A DNA stretch of 64,000 nt, taken from Heliocidaris tuberculata. Its lineage: Eukaryota > Echinodermata > Echinoidea > Camarodonta > Echinometridae. This document shows, piece by piece, positions 14,701 to 25,282 of the stretch. The stretch is from the NCBI GenBank assembly GCA_025618425.1, contig CM046850.1:3569986-3633985 (forward strand). Reading direction: 5' to 3'. The translations under genes and the position numbers were made by a program. The first letter of the stretch is position 1, and each line of letters starts with the position of its first letter. The notes under the pieces were generated by a model, which worked only from the letters and a program-made list of their open reading frames with translations, was not told where the DNA came from and did not search any database.

Positions 14701-17700
14701 AATGTTTTCATGACAGTATGGTTGATGTCATCACTACATACTGGGCCACATCTATAAAACAAGCAAAAAAAACAAGCAAATGGTTCAGATGTAGATAACT
14801 AAACAATAACAATTATAATGTAACAAAAATCCAAGGATTGTTGTAAATGGAATGAAATTGAGGCTGGAATATTCTACAAATTTGAATTCTCCAGTTTGGT
14901 TAGAAATACAGCCAATGTATTAAAGAAACTGTATCCATTATTTATCTTGCCCAAGACAGGGAAATAAAAAGGCTTGCCCAACTCACAGATTGGGCGAGTG
15001 TTTATAATATATCCTGGATAAGGTCTACTTACAATAACTGTTATGCCTTGTTCTTTGCAGAGCATTGCCACAGCACATAAGACCATGCTGGGTACGAGAC
15101 GAAGAAATGAATACAGAGGACTGGAACCTAGGCAAGATGAATCTGAAAAGAATACAGGTTAATACAGGGTGAAGAGATCTGAAGAAAAAGTTTGCTGAAA
15201 GCCAACTGAAAATTAATCTCATGTAAAACTACATATATATGAACTGAAGCCAATCCTGACTCGCACTGTCACAGCACACAAGAAAATGAAACATCAATCA
15301 TGATAATAAAAATGGCAACAATATCACATTTATATAACACATATCACAATAAAGGTGACATATTTGGGTTTCCAAGTGCTTTGAAAATTATTCAACAATG
15401 AGATCTTTTCAATATTTCAAAATAACTTAAAGATAATAGAAAACAAGCAAACTATTCTTTACCAATATGAGACAAAAACAGCACTCAATGAATATCAAAT
15501 ATCAACTCTACAAACAAAATAAGAAAATTTATTTACCATTTTTGCAAACACTAGTATACACAAGGAAAGACATGAAGAAAAACAAGGCACACAAAAGATC
15601 TGCTCTTCCCACGGTACCAGCTACCTGTTTCAAAAATGAAAACAATAAAAAGGAAAAGAAAAGAGTAAGTACATTCGATAATACATTTTATTTACAAAGT
15701 GCCCTTTCAAGAGATACATGTAGACAGCGCTTAACAGAAAAAGCATAAAATGCAGTAATGTAGTATGGTACAGATAAAATCATTTTGTAAACACATTTTT
15801 AGGCCTTACTCCCAGTGTTAAAAGATTGTATGCTCGATCTGTAATGAAAATCACAAGTCAGAAAAAATTGGAACTGACTTGTGCTTTTCAATAAAGATCG
15901 AGCATACGATCTCTAACACTGGGTGGGAGTAATGTCTACAAATTCGTTTACAAATTAAAATTCCTCCCATTAAGCTTCTTCATTTACTAGATAAAATCAT
16001 ATTTAGTACAAATAAAGATATTACAGATAATTAGAAAAGATGTGGTTTTAGTTCAATCAATTGACAGAAATATCATTTTTTCAATTACCATGGATGGCAT
16101 CACGATTGATGATCACACAAGTGCTGTGTTTTGGCAAGCTCAATGTTTACTTCTTACATAAATGTATTAGGCCTACATGCAAATCCTAAAATCCAATCAA
16201 AATTTCTTAACCATGCTTTTATTTTATTTTTTTTTTTTACAAAGGTAATGAAATGCTCTCAGTGGATAATAAACTGTATAATAACTGACTATATAAATTA
16301 GATTCTTTGTAAAGATTACACTATACTTTTGTTAGAAAGGCCTCTCGAATCTCAGTGAACTAAATCCTATCACATAATCAGCAAACTTTATTGCCAGGGA
16401 TTTGTTCGCTTTCTTCTGTGTATTCCTTTGAAGGAGTATACATGTATATTTTGAGGCATTTGAATGAATAATATCAAGAAAAGTCACAGTAGTTCTCCCA
16501 CAAAATGAAATATACAGTGTATGACAAAATTAGATGTTGACATGTACATGTAGTTTGGATTTGCCCAAAGATTTTAAAACTTATTCAATACTGAAAAATC
16601 ACCTTTTCTCTCTTTTCTTACTGACGTACCTACATGTAATTAAAAACTTTAAAACTCTAAAAAGTAAAAACTCAAAATTATTTGATTCATCTTCAATTCA
16701 TTTTAATTTAAATAACTGTTCCTATCATATATTTTTCAGTGCAATGTGACTTTTACCCAAAATTATATTGTGTATTTTGTAGGCCTACCGTCAATGTAAA
16801 AGGAGTATAGTTGGGCCAAGGATTTAATTGGACAAAGAAGTATTAAGGACAAGGAACCATGACAAAAAATCTCTTCCCACAAAATTTCATTTGAAATACA
16901 TTTGGAAACTTAAGGGTTTAAGTAAATCTTTTACACCATCGCAAACATCCATTATAACACATGTTCTGAATTTAAAAAAAAAAATCAATAGAAAATGTCA
17001 CTTTTCACCATTCATGTAGATTCTTTTCATCTCTTCAATTAATTCTAACCATTGCTAAACACTAAAGGAAATAATGACCCTCCCCCATCCTAACCCTAAT
17101 AATAATAATAATAATAATACATTTAATACATTTTTATAGCGCTTAATACAAAAGTTCCTAAGCGCTTTACAAAGTAAATTATTTAAATACACATAGGTAC
17201 TGTACTTAAACTAAAATTATGAAGCATAGCCATAAAAATAAGTAATTTACGTGACAAAAGAAGCATACAAAATAGCTTAAGTATTAACAATAATTACATT
17301 GAAAAATTTACATTATTAATCTAAAAATTACTACACATAGCCTTATACAAAGAATAAGAGACAAACCATTATAAAGTATATAGAAAGATAACAATAAACA
17401 ATTACATCAGCAGAATGAAGCTGGAGAGTTACAGAGGGGAATTAAAAAGGAAAGTCTTAAGGGAAGACTTAAACACAGCAGCAGACTGGGCATCCCGCAA
17501 CTCGATCGGAAGACTGTTCCAAAGCCTTGGGGCTGCCACACAGAAGGCTCAGTCTCCATATCTTGTGCGAGTTCGGGGTCCGGGGGCGAATTGCAGATGA
17601 GCATTAGAGGATGACCGAAGTCTCATGGATGATGCAGGGGTCTTATGTGATAGGAGATCGATGATGTAGGGAGGTGCATGTCCATGTTTGGCTTTGTACG

Positions 17701-20700
17701 TCAGGAGTAGGATTTTGAAGACTATACGCTGAGAAACCGGGAGCCAGTGAAGTGAGCGGATTATAGGGGTAATGTGATCATGCTTTCTGGTACGGGATAT
17801 TAACCTAGCAGCAGTGTTCTGAATGCGTTGAAGGGGGAAGATGTGTGAGTCCGGTAATCCAAAAAGTAAACTGTTACAGTAATCCAGATGGGCGGATACG
17901 AAGGCATGAACAAGTTGTTTCGTTGTACTGTCCGATAAATACTTTCGAATTTTACCAATCTTGGAAATTCCCAATGCTGCAGCTCGACATTTTGAACGGA
18001 TATGACTTGCCATGGTGAGATTCTTGTCAAGAATGACACCGAGATCGCGTGCAGCATGAACACATCTGATGTTCGTCCCATCACCCATCTGCAACACCGA
18101 AAGACTCTCGGCACCTCTGAACTTAGAGAAAATATGGATGACCTCAGTCTTCGAATCATTAAAACTAAGGTTGTTCTGGAGCGACCATGTCTTAATATCC
18201 GATATGCATTGCTGTAGCCTTAGAAGTCCAATATCCTGATCCCCAGGTCTGATAACGGCATAAAATTGGGTGTCATCAGCGTACAATGTATGCTGAATAC
18301 CGTAGTGAGATTTGATGACTTTCTCTAGGGGGCCGGTGTACAGTATAAACGCCAGAGGACCAATGACCGATCCCTGGGGAATGCCCTGTGGAAGAGCGAA
18401 TTACTTAGAAACGGCATCGTTGACAACAATCTTCTGCCTCCGATTCTCAAGATAAGAGGCCAGCCACTGTTGCGCAACACCCTTGATGCCATATTCACGT
18501 TCGACGATGTCAATCAAATTCACATGGTCTATAGTGTCGAATGCAGAACTGTAATCTAATAGGACCAGTATTGCCTCAAGACCCGTGTCGACAGCCAATA
18601 GGAGGTCGTTCATTACTTTAAGTAGAGCTGTTTCCGTAGAGTAGAACGAGCGATAGGCTGACTGCATTTCAGCTAACAGATGGTTTCTCTCTAAATATGC
18701 TTTCAACTGGAAACTAGCAACTCTTTCAAGTACTTTGGCGAGGAACATTTGGTTAGCTATAGGTCTATAGTTCCTTAGGTCATTGCGGTCCAGTTGAGAC
18801 TTCTTTAGTAGGGGCACGACATGAGCTACTTTGAAGCAATCAGGAACATTACCAGAAGACGAGCCGTTTATGATGCAAGTAATGGCAGGTAGAAGTTCAT
18901 CAACACATGCTTTGACAAGCCACGTTGGAAGAGGATCTAGTTTACAAGATTTAGAAGCCATGGCACAGATCACCTTCCTGACTTGGCTTTCAGACACTGG
19001 CTCGAAAGAAGAAAATTCACTGCTACATGAAGAGATCTTCACATTGCAACGAGGAGACACATTGAATCCAGACGTGATAAGTTGAATTTTCCTCTCAAAG
19101 AACTCGCCAAAGTCATTTGCCAAGGTCTCGTCAGAATCGTGATCCGGAAACACACGAACCGGAGTTGGGCAGGACAGTTTTTGGACGAACTTGAAAAGTT
19201 GTTTAGTCTCGCACTCTCTCAACTCCGCTGTCAGGTACTGAGATTTGGAACCGACAAGTGTCTCATTGTAGGACTTGCAAAGTTGTTGATATATCTGCTT
19301 GTGAATCTCTAGGCCCGATTTCATCATCCTCCGCTCTGCACGGCGTTTAACTCGCTTAGCCAATCTAACAGATTCGGTGTACCATGGAGCCAGTGGCCTC
19401 AGAGAAACAACAGAAGACTGAGTGGGTGCATGCTTATCCAAGAGTTCCTGGAGCACATGACTGTATTGTCGAACAGCCTCAGAGGAGCATGAAGTGACGA
19501 TGTAAGGGAGGAAGTCAAAATATCAGACTTAAATAAGTCCATGTTAATATCACGCAACTTCCTACAGATGATGCGTTTCTTGGTAGATGAAGGACGTACC
19601 AAATTAAGTGTGAACAGTATGGCATCAAGATCAGAAGGAAGACCTTTGATGGATTCAATCTTAGGAGCTAGTTCATCAACCTTCCTAGTTATCAAAAGGT
19701 CGAGAGTATGTCCAGCTCTGTGTGTTGCATTAGTGATGTGTTGATAGAAACCAGCCTCGTCCAAAGCATTAAGGAAGGCGATCGCATCTCTATCACTGCA
19801 GTCATCTACATGAATATTGAAGTCGCCAGCTAACATAGGGATGTTGTCAACTACAGCAACAGATTCCATCAAAGAAGAAAATTCCTTCAAAAATAAGGAA
19901 AAGTTCAGTTTGTTCCTTGATGAGGGAGGTGGTCTGTAGATAGCATACAAGTGAAGCACTGATACATCGGAAACCCGAATCGTAAGGTCCATCAACTCGA
20001 AGGACTCGAAGTCAGTCAAGTCCTCAAGGTGTACTTTGAGAGAGGAACGATGGATAATACAGATGCCACCTCCAGAACTAGACACACGAGGTTTGTGTAC
20101 TATCTCATAATTTGGTAGTGTTGCCTTAATATCCGCAAGAGTATGGTTGTCGCGATGGTCACCCCTAAGCCAGGTTTCAGTAACAATGAGTACATCAACA
20201 TCGTTGTCAAGGACAAGGTCACAGACGATGGTGGTCTTGTTGTTCAGAGATCTGGCATTCCAGTGGCCTATTCGTACTCGTCGATCAGCTCTCTTTCTCG
20301 TAGGACACTTAATATGAGATGAAGTCCCGGTGAGCTGTATAAGATTACCGGCATCCCGCGTGCATGTTGTACTTGAAGAAGGTACAACATTGGGTGGAGT
20401 GGAGATGTGAACAGGGATGTTGAACTTACGCCTCATTGTCCCACCACGGTATCCACGTTTTGTTGACCGTGCGATGCCCAAGTCTTTTAAAAAGCTCCAT
20501 TCATGGGCAGTGAAAGGCTTCGTGAAAGGCAGAGAGTGACCACCATTGTCAAAGTTCCGTCCAATACTCAATAGCTCCTCGCGTGAGTAGGTACAGCGAA
20601 CCATATTCAGAGTCCACGTAGACGGGAGGATTACCACGGCAAGGGTAATACACGAACAGACTGCACACAATATGTTCACAATATGATGTGAAAATATCCA

Positions 20701-23700
20701 GTGGTGAACATACATGATTGCGAAGACGAATGATCACACAAAGTACATTAATATTGTCAATGAATATAATACAAAACCGTCACATAGGCCAAATGGGTAT
20801 AAATACTCACAAACTATACAAAAAACAAATTTAGGACGAAATTTGCAGAGAGCCAAAAATGTGCAGCCAACTATATAATGGGCGCCAACTATATGAACCC
20901 TAACCTTATCTTAGCAAAGACAAACATACAGCTAAATCTTTAGCAACAATAAGAAAGTAAAGAGCTATAGTCCTGACCAATAGGCTCTTCCCGATTCCCA
21001 CCCACCCCCCCTCATTTAACCCTTTTGAGACAATTGACCACATTTTGCGGTTTGCTTAATAACCTTTGATTCAGAGCTCTAAAAATATACCAGGTTCATG
21101 AGTAGAAAGAGCAAAAATTTCTACACAGACTGTGTCCATTTATGTTGCATGACCATATTGCGTTTGATGCTAGGAATTTTAGAAACGAGAATAAGCTTTT
21201 AAAATTCTTTAATTGGCAACACACTGAGAGGTTCAAAATCATTGTTTTTGATCAAAATTGGCAATTTTTTGACAAAATTCTTAACCATGTATATTGTTTT
21301 CCAAGACATTGCACGGTTTGCACGGTTTGCACCTTATTATAACCATGTAGCACTAAAAGAAAAATATTATTGTTGCCAATTTGAAGAACAAGATGTGATC
21401 AATTTAGCCCTTAAATAATTCCTGCGCTGAAAGGGTTCAAAATTGTTGACAGTGGCAGGTAATCTTCCAGATCAAAGTGCTGACTGCTTTTGAATAGCTA
21501 TTAGATAGTCCCTTTCCATGCCAATGTTTTACTACCCATGGGCCAGGGAAAAGATATCACAATCATGAGAACAAACGATATTTACTTTCTAAACTAAAAC
21601 ACACATGAGCCCAATAATACACAGTGTCAAAGCAAACAAATCTCAACAATGTTTAAGTTCACTGAAAGGGGGTCTGCTCGCTACTTATAAGGACCGGTAT
21701 TTATAAAGTGCCGCTATTCATTTAGTCACGCATTATAGATAGCGGTCCTTATAAATAGCGGCCCTTATGAATGGCGGTCCTTGTGAATAGCAAGGTAATT
21801 TGTCAATGGTTTACTCGCTATTTATAAAGGACCGCTACTCATTTAGTCACGCGTTATGGACAGCAGTCCTTATGAATAGCATTCATTATGACTAGCGGTC
21901 CTTATGACTAGTGAGGTTACGCCCTTCAAAAGCAAAAATATTGCGAGAGGATTCAGACTGTAAAACAAAATTCATTAACAGTACCAATGGATGATACAGT
22001 TGAACCTCCTTATAACAGACTCCTCGGGACCAAGGAAATTTCCTTGTTATATTGGAACCTTGTTGTATCAGGACTAAAAAACAATAAAATACAAAGGAGT
22101 GGGACCAGCAAAATTACCTTGTTATGACGAAAGTTACTTATACAGTGTTCTTCATAACAAGGTTCCATTGTATTGTTTTTTCAACTGGTATACAACTAAA
22201 TGCTTGGATAATGCATGTGTGTGGTATTATTTTATGATATATGCTATACTTTTATCCCTGTCAGATGACAGTCATCAGTCTAAAGTCATTCCTGACATGA
22301 CTGCCAACTTTTTACTGATAAGCCTGGGTTCGCAGCAGTATGATGACAGATTAAACACACAGGAAAAAAATTATGTTTTAGCAATCTAGCATTACTGATC
22401 TTTTTTTATAGACTTTGCTTCAATAAATCCCAGTTGTTAAGCACACAGGTCTCCCATTATCATTTATCACTGCATAAATATCTGGACTGGAATATTGATA
22501 TGAAAGGGAAAAACCCAACCAAATTTCATGATTGAAGATCCCAGAAGTAACCGCCTCAATCTTGGTAAGAAAAAACTATATGATAGGCTCCTTTATGTTT
22601 TAGTCAATCTTTTCAGTCATTAAATTTGTTTTTAGTGGAATCAGTTTGCAAAGTACTTGTACATAAAACATGATTTCACTTATTGAATATAAAAAGTAGA
22701 TGGACTGTAATGCTTTACTTGTTAAACTGTGTATTGATTTGTAATCTGCATTGGCTTGCCATTATAAGACCTGTTTAATAATCCATTCCCAGTCGTAGAC
22801 ATTTTTTTCATGAAACCTTGGTGATTTGCTATTCAGTTCATCTGCGACAAACAACAGCATTTCATAAATAAAATCCACCCTGCATAGATTGCCTGTTCCT
22901 ACATGTATATCAAGCATTTGGGTGGTCAAAAAACAATGTTTATTCAATGTATGCGTTAAATCTGAATACCGTACAGTACTTCGTAACACCTCAGTCACAC
23001 TCCAAACCGACTGATTCTTGGCCATTGGTGGCAATGTAATTTTTGGTTCGGTCCGTTGTCGGTCTGGCGTCAGTCTTGTTGGTGTGACTGTGGTATAAAA
23101 TGTGAACTAATCTATTGTTGTAGCCCAAGGCAATTAGGCTTGAAGTACCAGAGAGCAGCCTTCTACAAATAGAGGTGCAAAGACCAAGAATACAAAATCT
23201 CTAGAATCCAAGCAATACTCACATTTTCAGTGTGAATCGGATGAACAGCAAAGAGTATTGCACACAACAGGCTGGCTCTTGGACATTCCAGAAACTCATC
23301 ATCACCCCCTTTTCCAGCATCTGCCACTGCTGTGAGTAGTGCTGAGGAGACAGGCAGTACCAAAACACTCACAAGAGCATGGAGGAGTATGTTTACTAAA
23401 TGGAAGCCCCATGGATGCAGGCCTCCAGCAAAGTAGTAGTTGATCCTATAAGAGAAAGTTTTAAAAATTCAGTTATAAGGAAGAGTGAAAGTAACATTCA
23501 GTATTCAAGGAGCCTGGAAGCTGGAATCAACAATCTGTAACAGAATTCCATTGATTAAAAGTCCAATCCAAATTTAACAATACTGAGAACACAAATGTTA
23601 TCAAAAATATGTTGTGATCATAAATATGTTGTGATCATATTTTCAACACATAATCCACAAAAGCAATAACTGAAGAAATAAACCTCAGCCTAACTTCCTT

Positions 23701-24332
23701 CCTTAAAATTTGACTTCAGACTTAGCGTCAGGTTTAAATTTTAGCAGAATACGGGCCCATGAGTTCTTTTCCATGCCCTGACAGAACTAATGAGACCCAA
23801 TGCAGGTCTAAGGATTTTGTTTTGATGGCCAGCACGTTTGTAACTCCTGAACAGAACTTCACAGGTCCTACCTGAAGGTGATAACAGTCAGAGGTCTGTA
23901 GGATTTATGGCTCTCCTTCAACTCGATGGACTGACCCCAGAAATCATGCTGGAAGAGACTCCAAAATGGAGTCTCTGACCTCACATCCTGGTTCTTTATA
24001 ATAGCCTCCAAGTCGTCAAAGACAAAATTGCCATGGCAACTGTTCCAGTATGTCACAATGCTTAGTGTGGCAACGAGAAATGATGAGGCCACAAATGATA
24101 TCCGTGGGAGTGGGATGGTAGAATCCAACGACACATTGTGCAACCAAGTTTTACTGTTCACCTCACCCCTCTGACCCTGGGTCAAGCTGGCTGCAGAATG
24201 TTCTCTAGAATCTTGACCGATCCTATGTTTCTTGCGTGAAACTCGCTGCCTTGAGGGGCTTTGGATTCTTGACTGTGTCCCGAGTGCATTGTTGTTGTTA
24301 ATGTTACGCATTTTTGTATTTAGAGTCACCAT
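2517..24332 (-). CDS. TMTC4: TMTC4, ER protein O-mannosyltransferase with TPR repeats (whole gene)
   Basis: Fifteen spliced exons (exons 1-12, one of 13a/13b, 14, 15) give an 817-residue protein, longer than vertebrate TMTC4 (about 740) because of a polar N-terminal tail of about 75 residues. The family O-mannosylates cadherins and other ER clients. The first luminal loop carries FVFDD at residues 103-107, the family's acidic catalytic motif, followed by HKSYRPLTV. Further family signatures are [60 protein letters not shown] and [13 protein letters not shown]. From about residue 562 to the end there are TPR repeats with W-x-N-LG and AxxxYxxAL patterns. ATG at 24332 is chosen because an in-frame TGA lies two codons upstream. 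All exon junctions are GT-AG and keep frame. Introns hold an L2-like LINE and many MITEs. Confidence 0.96.
3235..3347 (-). CDS. TMTC4: TMTC4 coding exon 14 (TPR)
   Basis: A 113-base exon encoding [13 protein letters not shown] and [15 protein letters not shown]. The acceptor is acattttctag and the donor gtatga. The first Gly codon is shared with whichever exon 13 is used. Confidence 0.94.
4507..4621 (-). CDS. TMTC4: TMTC4 exon 13b, alternative TPR exon
   Basis: A 115-base exon with phases 0 and 1. It encodes [14 protein letters not shown] and [18 protein letters not shown], corresponding to the same single TPR of TMTC4 as exon 13a. The acceptor is atgactgcag and the donor gtaagg. Exon 12 can join either copy in frame, and either copy joins exon 14. 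Skipping both copies would also break the frame. Confidence 0.9.
4840..4859 (+). repeat. poly-C run, 20 bases
   Basis: Uninterrupted C. Other long runs: 5864-5885 (C), 25749-25773 (C), 47854-47879 (G), 54288-54312 (C). Confidence 0.95.
5107..5300. mobile_element. small TIR element (ACAGTGAAACCTG family), copy 1
   Basis: Starts acagtgaaacctgtctataa and ends with a decayed inverse. Body of repeated tggtcttt words. The second copy is at 59275-59472. Confidence 0.6.
6640..6880 (-). mobile_element. piggyBac-like MITE, copy 6 (partial)
   Basis: The minus-strand half of the family, from the internal region to GACAGGAATTATTT. The terminal TTAA is not kept. Confidence 0.6.
7179..7293 (-). CDS. TMTC4: TMTC4 exon 13a, alternative TPR exon
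   Basis: A 115-base exon that starts in phase 0 and ends in phase 1. It encodes [14 protein letters not shown] and [14 protein letters not shown], a TPR. The acceptor is ctattcacag and the donor gtgaga. It is homologous to the exon at 4507-4621, with the same length and phases and 13 of 38 residues identical. Joining it to exon 14 restores Gly from g|gt. Splicing it to the other copy would shift the frame and reach TAA after four codons, so the two should be alternatives. Confidence 0.88.
7975..8571. mobile_element. TTAA-flanked foldback MITE
   Basis: TTAA at both ends, then AGGGCAATCCAACC and its inverted counterpart GGTTGGATTTCCCT. The arms pair over much of their length (AACTTTC, TTCTTATTGC, CTCCATT sections). 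In TMTC4 intron 12. Confidence 0.7.
8915..9056 (-). CDS. TMTC4: TMTC4 coding exon 12 (TPR)
   Basis: A 142-base exon encoding [12 protein letters not shown] and [11 protein letters not shown], two TPR A-helices. It ends on a whole codon (CTG, Leu) with donor gtaaga. The next exon must therefore start in phase 0, as both candidate exons 13 do. Confidence 0.95.
9240..9352 (-). repeat. repeat with histone-type 3' stem-loop, copy 1
   Basis: On the minus strand AGCCCTTTTCAGGGCT (9314-9299) is followed by CTTATTCCTTGAAAG, like a histone mRNA stem-loop and downstream element. No histone coding sequence adjoins it. Confidence 0.5.
9360..9510. mobile_element. decayed copy of the GGTTTAAAC TIR element
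   Basis: Contains aaataagcgcatta and ends aacctctttcgtgaattcgg. In TMTC4 intron 11. Confidence 0.45.
9523..9630 (-). CDS. TMTC4: TMTC4 coding exon 11 (TPR)
   Basis: A 108-base exon encoding [16 protein letters not shown] and [13 protein letters not shown], a canonical TPR. The acceptor is cctgtgaag and the donor gtatat. Confidence 0.94.
10213..10292 (-). CDS. TMTC4: TMTC4 coding exon 10 (TPR)
   Basis: An 80-base exon encoding [13 protein letters not shown] and [10 protein letters not shown], a TPR helix pair. The acceptor is ttttttgcag and the donor gtatgg. It continues in frame from NAK of exon 9, matching the family order NAKVHYNIGK. Confidence 0.93.
11025..11165. mobile_element. decayed copy of the GGTTTAAAC TIR element
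   Basis: Contains aataagcttaaa and gcacattgccca, and ends tttaaacttcttttgtgaat. In TMTC4 intron 9. Confidence 0.45.
11449..11577 (-). CDS. TMTC4: TMTC4 coding exon 9
   Basis: A 129-base exon with the final membrane helix (VLLFVIVVC), then the linker [19 protein letters not shown] into the TPR half. It ends NAK at a phase 0 junction with donor gtagga. Confidence 0.92.
12129..12309 (-). CDS. TMTC4: TMTC4 coding exon 8
   Basis: A 181-base exon encoding [16 protein letters not shown] and [12 protein letters not shown], the last strongly conserved membrane-domain block. The acceptor is ctctctccag and the donor gtaaga. Confidence 0.95.
12370..12817 (+). mobile_element. piggyBac-like MITE, copy 1
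   Basis: TTAA flanks on both sides with inverted ends CCCTTTC and GAAAGCG. About 450 bases with no coding capacity. A 36-base internal stretch is duplicated in tandem at about 12446-12511. Five other copies occur in the window. Confidence 0.75.
13329..13531 (-). CDS. TMTC4: TMTC4 coding exon 7
   Basis: A 203-base exon encoding [10 protein letters not shown] and [14 protein letters not shown], then the membrane segment [19 protein letters not shown]. The acceptor is catttattcag and the donor gtgagt. Confidence 0.95.
13989..14070 (-). CDS. TMTC4: TMTC4 coding exon 6
   Basis: An 82-base exon encoding [11 protein letters not shown] followed by EVDNPASF, a TMTC family signature in a luminal loop. 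The acceptor is tttgggtag and the donor gtaagc. Confidence 0.94.
14356..14561 (-). CDS. TMTC4: TMTC4 coding exon 5
   Basis: A 206-base exon encoding GMCSVYDII, then a variable cytosolic loop and the membrane helix [12 protein letters not shown]. The acceptor is ttactccag and the donor gtagta. It corresponds to the least conserved part of the membrane domain. Confidence 0.9.
15033..15142 (-). CDS. TMTC4: TMTC4 coding exon 4
   Basis: A 110-base exon ending in [14 protein letters not shown], one of the most conserved TMTC stretches. The acceptor is ttcttttcag and the donor gtaagt. It completes a split codon with exon 3. Confidence 0.94.
15537..15624 (-). CDS. TMTC4: TMTC4 coding exon 3
   Basis: An 88-base exon encoding [17 protein letters not shown] and the next membrane helix. 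The acceptor is tttgaaacag and the donor gtaaat. It joins exon 2 in frame across a 7.6 kb intron that contains the L2-like LINE and several MITEs. Confidence 0.93.
15784..15955. repeat. 172-base hairpin in TMTC4 intron 2
   Basis: Arms 15802-15860 and 15873-15945 are inverted (cttactcccagtgtt, gtatgctcgatct, cacaagtca), leaving a loop of about 12 bases. Confidence 0.75.
17549..19456 (-). pseudogene. LINE reverse transcriptase, one in-frame stop
   Basis: The frame is open except for a TAA at 18403-18401, just before [18 protein letters not shown] motif A ([13 protein letters not shown]) lies at about 18562-18524, and motif C (YADD) lies at about 18283-18272. The C-terminal domain continues to 17549. 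Apart from this stop it is nearly intact, suggesting a moderately young copy. Confidence 0.88.
19399..20715 (-). pseudogene. LINE endonuclease region
   Basis: An open frame of 438 codons with [29 protein letters not shown] and [10 protein letters not shown] motifs of an APE endonuclease. The C-terminal SDH catalytic motif reads SDL, so the nuclease is probably dead. The frame ends before the RT, which continues in another frame, so at least one frameshift separates them. Confidence 0.85.
21016..21437 (-). mobile_element. piggyBac-like MITE, copy 2
   Basis: Minus-oriented copy of the family, with TTAACCC at the left and GAAAGGGTT at the right. The right TTAA is mutated. Confidence 0.7.
21670..21925. 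repeat. tandem pair of ggtccttat-rich units
   Basis: Two related units of about 100 bases (21672-21770 and 21815-21905), each with ctcgcta.ttataa, catttagtcacgc and several agcggtccttat words in both senses. Confidence 0.65.
21997..22177. mobile_element. small TIR element (GGGACCAGCAAAAT family), copy 2
   Basis: Ends tacagttgaacct and ggttccattgta are inverted. Shares gtgggaccagcaaaattacc with the other copies. Confidence 0.6.
23223..23445 (-). CDS. TMTC4: TMTC4 coding exon 2
   Basis: Begins with [15 protein letters not shown] and ends [11 protein letters not shown], both TMTC signatures. The acceptor is ctcttatag and the donor gtgagt. It contains the second membrane segment and a variable luminal stretch rich in Gly and Asp. 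The exon ends on a whole codon. Confidence 0.94.
23872..24332 (-). CDS. TMTC4: TMTC4 coding exon 1
   Basis: Residues 1-154. A polar, basic N-terminal tail is followed by the first membrane segment at about residues 78-96 and the FDD motif at 105-107. The exon extends upstream as 5'UTR to an acceptor at 24445 with a pyrimidine-rich tract. The donor after CTTCAG is gtagga, and the Arg codon is split ag|g. Confidence 0.95.
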
Positions 24333-24496
24333 CACGTGTCATGTCATAACTTTTGAAGAACTCCTTTCAACCCATGCTGGTTCTGTCTTTACACAAATTT
24401 CATGTCAATAAGTTTTACTTTCAGTCCATCCAAATGCTGATTTGCCTGTAAGAGTACGGAAACAAAAAATATAGTTACATGTATGTACAAGATTTA

Positions 24497-24580
24497 ATAA
24501 TAATAATATTCTTGATTTTAATATATAGCACCTAATACATCTTCGATGTCTCTAAGTGCTTTACAGACATTGGTCATGGA
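24497..24580 (-). mobile_element. LINE/SINE 3' tail fragment
   Basis: Minus-strand tail resembling the end of the L2-like element: AAGCACTTAG, a spacer, then tatatatt and (ATT)n. Confidence 0.45.
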
Positions 24581-24723
24581 ATTCATGGCTTCCCCACACA
24601 CAATGTATGCACCTTCTTGCAGCACTCACAATGCTGATCAAACCATAATCGGGCAATAATGGGCGCAGATACAGTGTGAAGGCTAGACCAAAACACACAA
24701 TCCTACCAACTCAGACATCGAAA

Positions 24724-24836
24724 CGTCGAGAACCACAGAGCTCTTAGCGGAGCTCGCCAGCCCTTTTCAGGGCTCTTATTCCTTGAAAGAATTACATGGT
24801 GTAACCCTGAAAAACTACATTGTAAACCTACAATTC
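24724..24836 (+). repeat. repeat with histone-type 3' stem-loop, copy 2
   Basis: Stem-loop AGCCCTTTTCAGGGCT at 24759-24774, then cttgaaagaa at 24782-24791. Inverted relative to the copy at 9240-9352. Confidence 0.5.
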
Positions 24837-25282
24837 AACTCAGACATGTAGTCCACTATCTATGCATCTTTGCATATCAGCAAATCATTGACTGTTAGTA
24901 AAGCTAACACTTTCACTTAAAACATTATAATCCCGACTCAGACTGAATTATCAAATGTAACCACTGATTCTCGTAACAATAACTTTATCAAAAAATAATC
25001 TATCAACATGAGTCATGACAAAATGCCCATATCATTCAAACATGCAAATGATGCTAATTTTCCTTCATTGAGCCCTACCTAAACCAATACGTTGTGATCT
25101 CTGTTGGTTTGCACGTTCTAACTGATGTGCTGTCACTTATACCTATCCCTCACTACAGAATTGTACTAAAACGTTTAGCACCAGTGGTTCGTTACAATAT
25201 TAACAAAATCATAAAATGCATCCTCTTCAAAGTAATGACTGAAGAACATCCATTTTGTACAAATAGACATGAAGGAACTTAC

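Larger units (their letters stand above)
17090..20760 (-). mobile_element. L2-like non-LTR retrotransposon, degenerate
   Basis: About 3.6 kb with an APE-type endonuclease followed by reverse transcriptase and a 3'UTR of about 450 bases ending in (ATT)n at 17098-17119. The RT sequence style ([42 protein letters not shown]) is typical of the L2/CR1 group. It sits in TMTC4 intron 2 in the same orientation as the gene. The 5' limit is approximate. Confidence 0.9.

Noticed and set aside
21670..21925. CRISPR-like spaced repeats
   Set aside because: Units are long, irregular and only two, in a eukaryotic genome.
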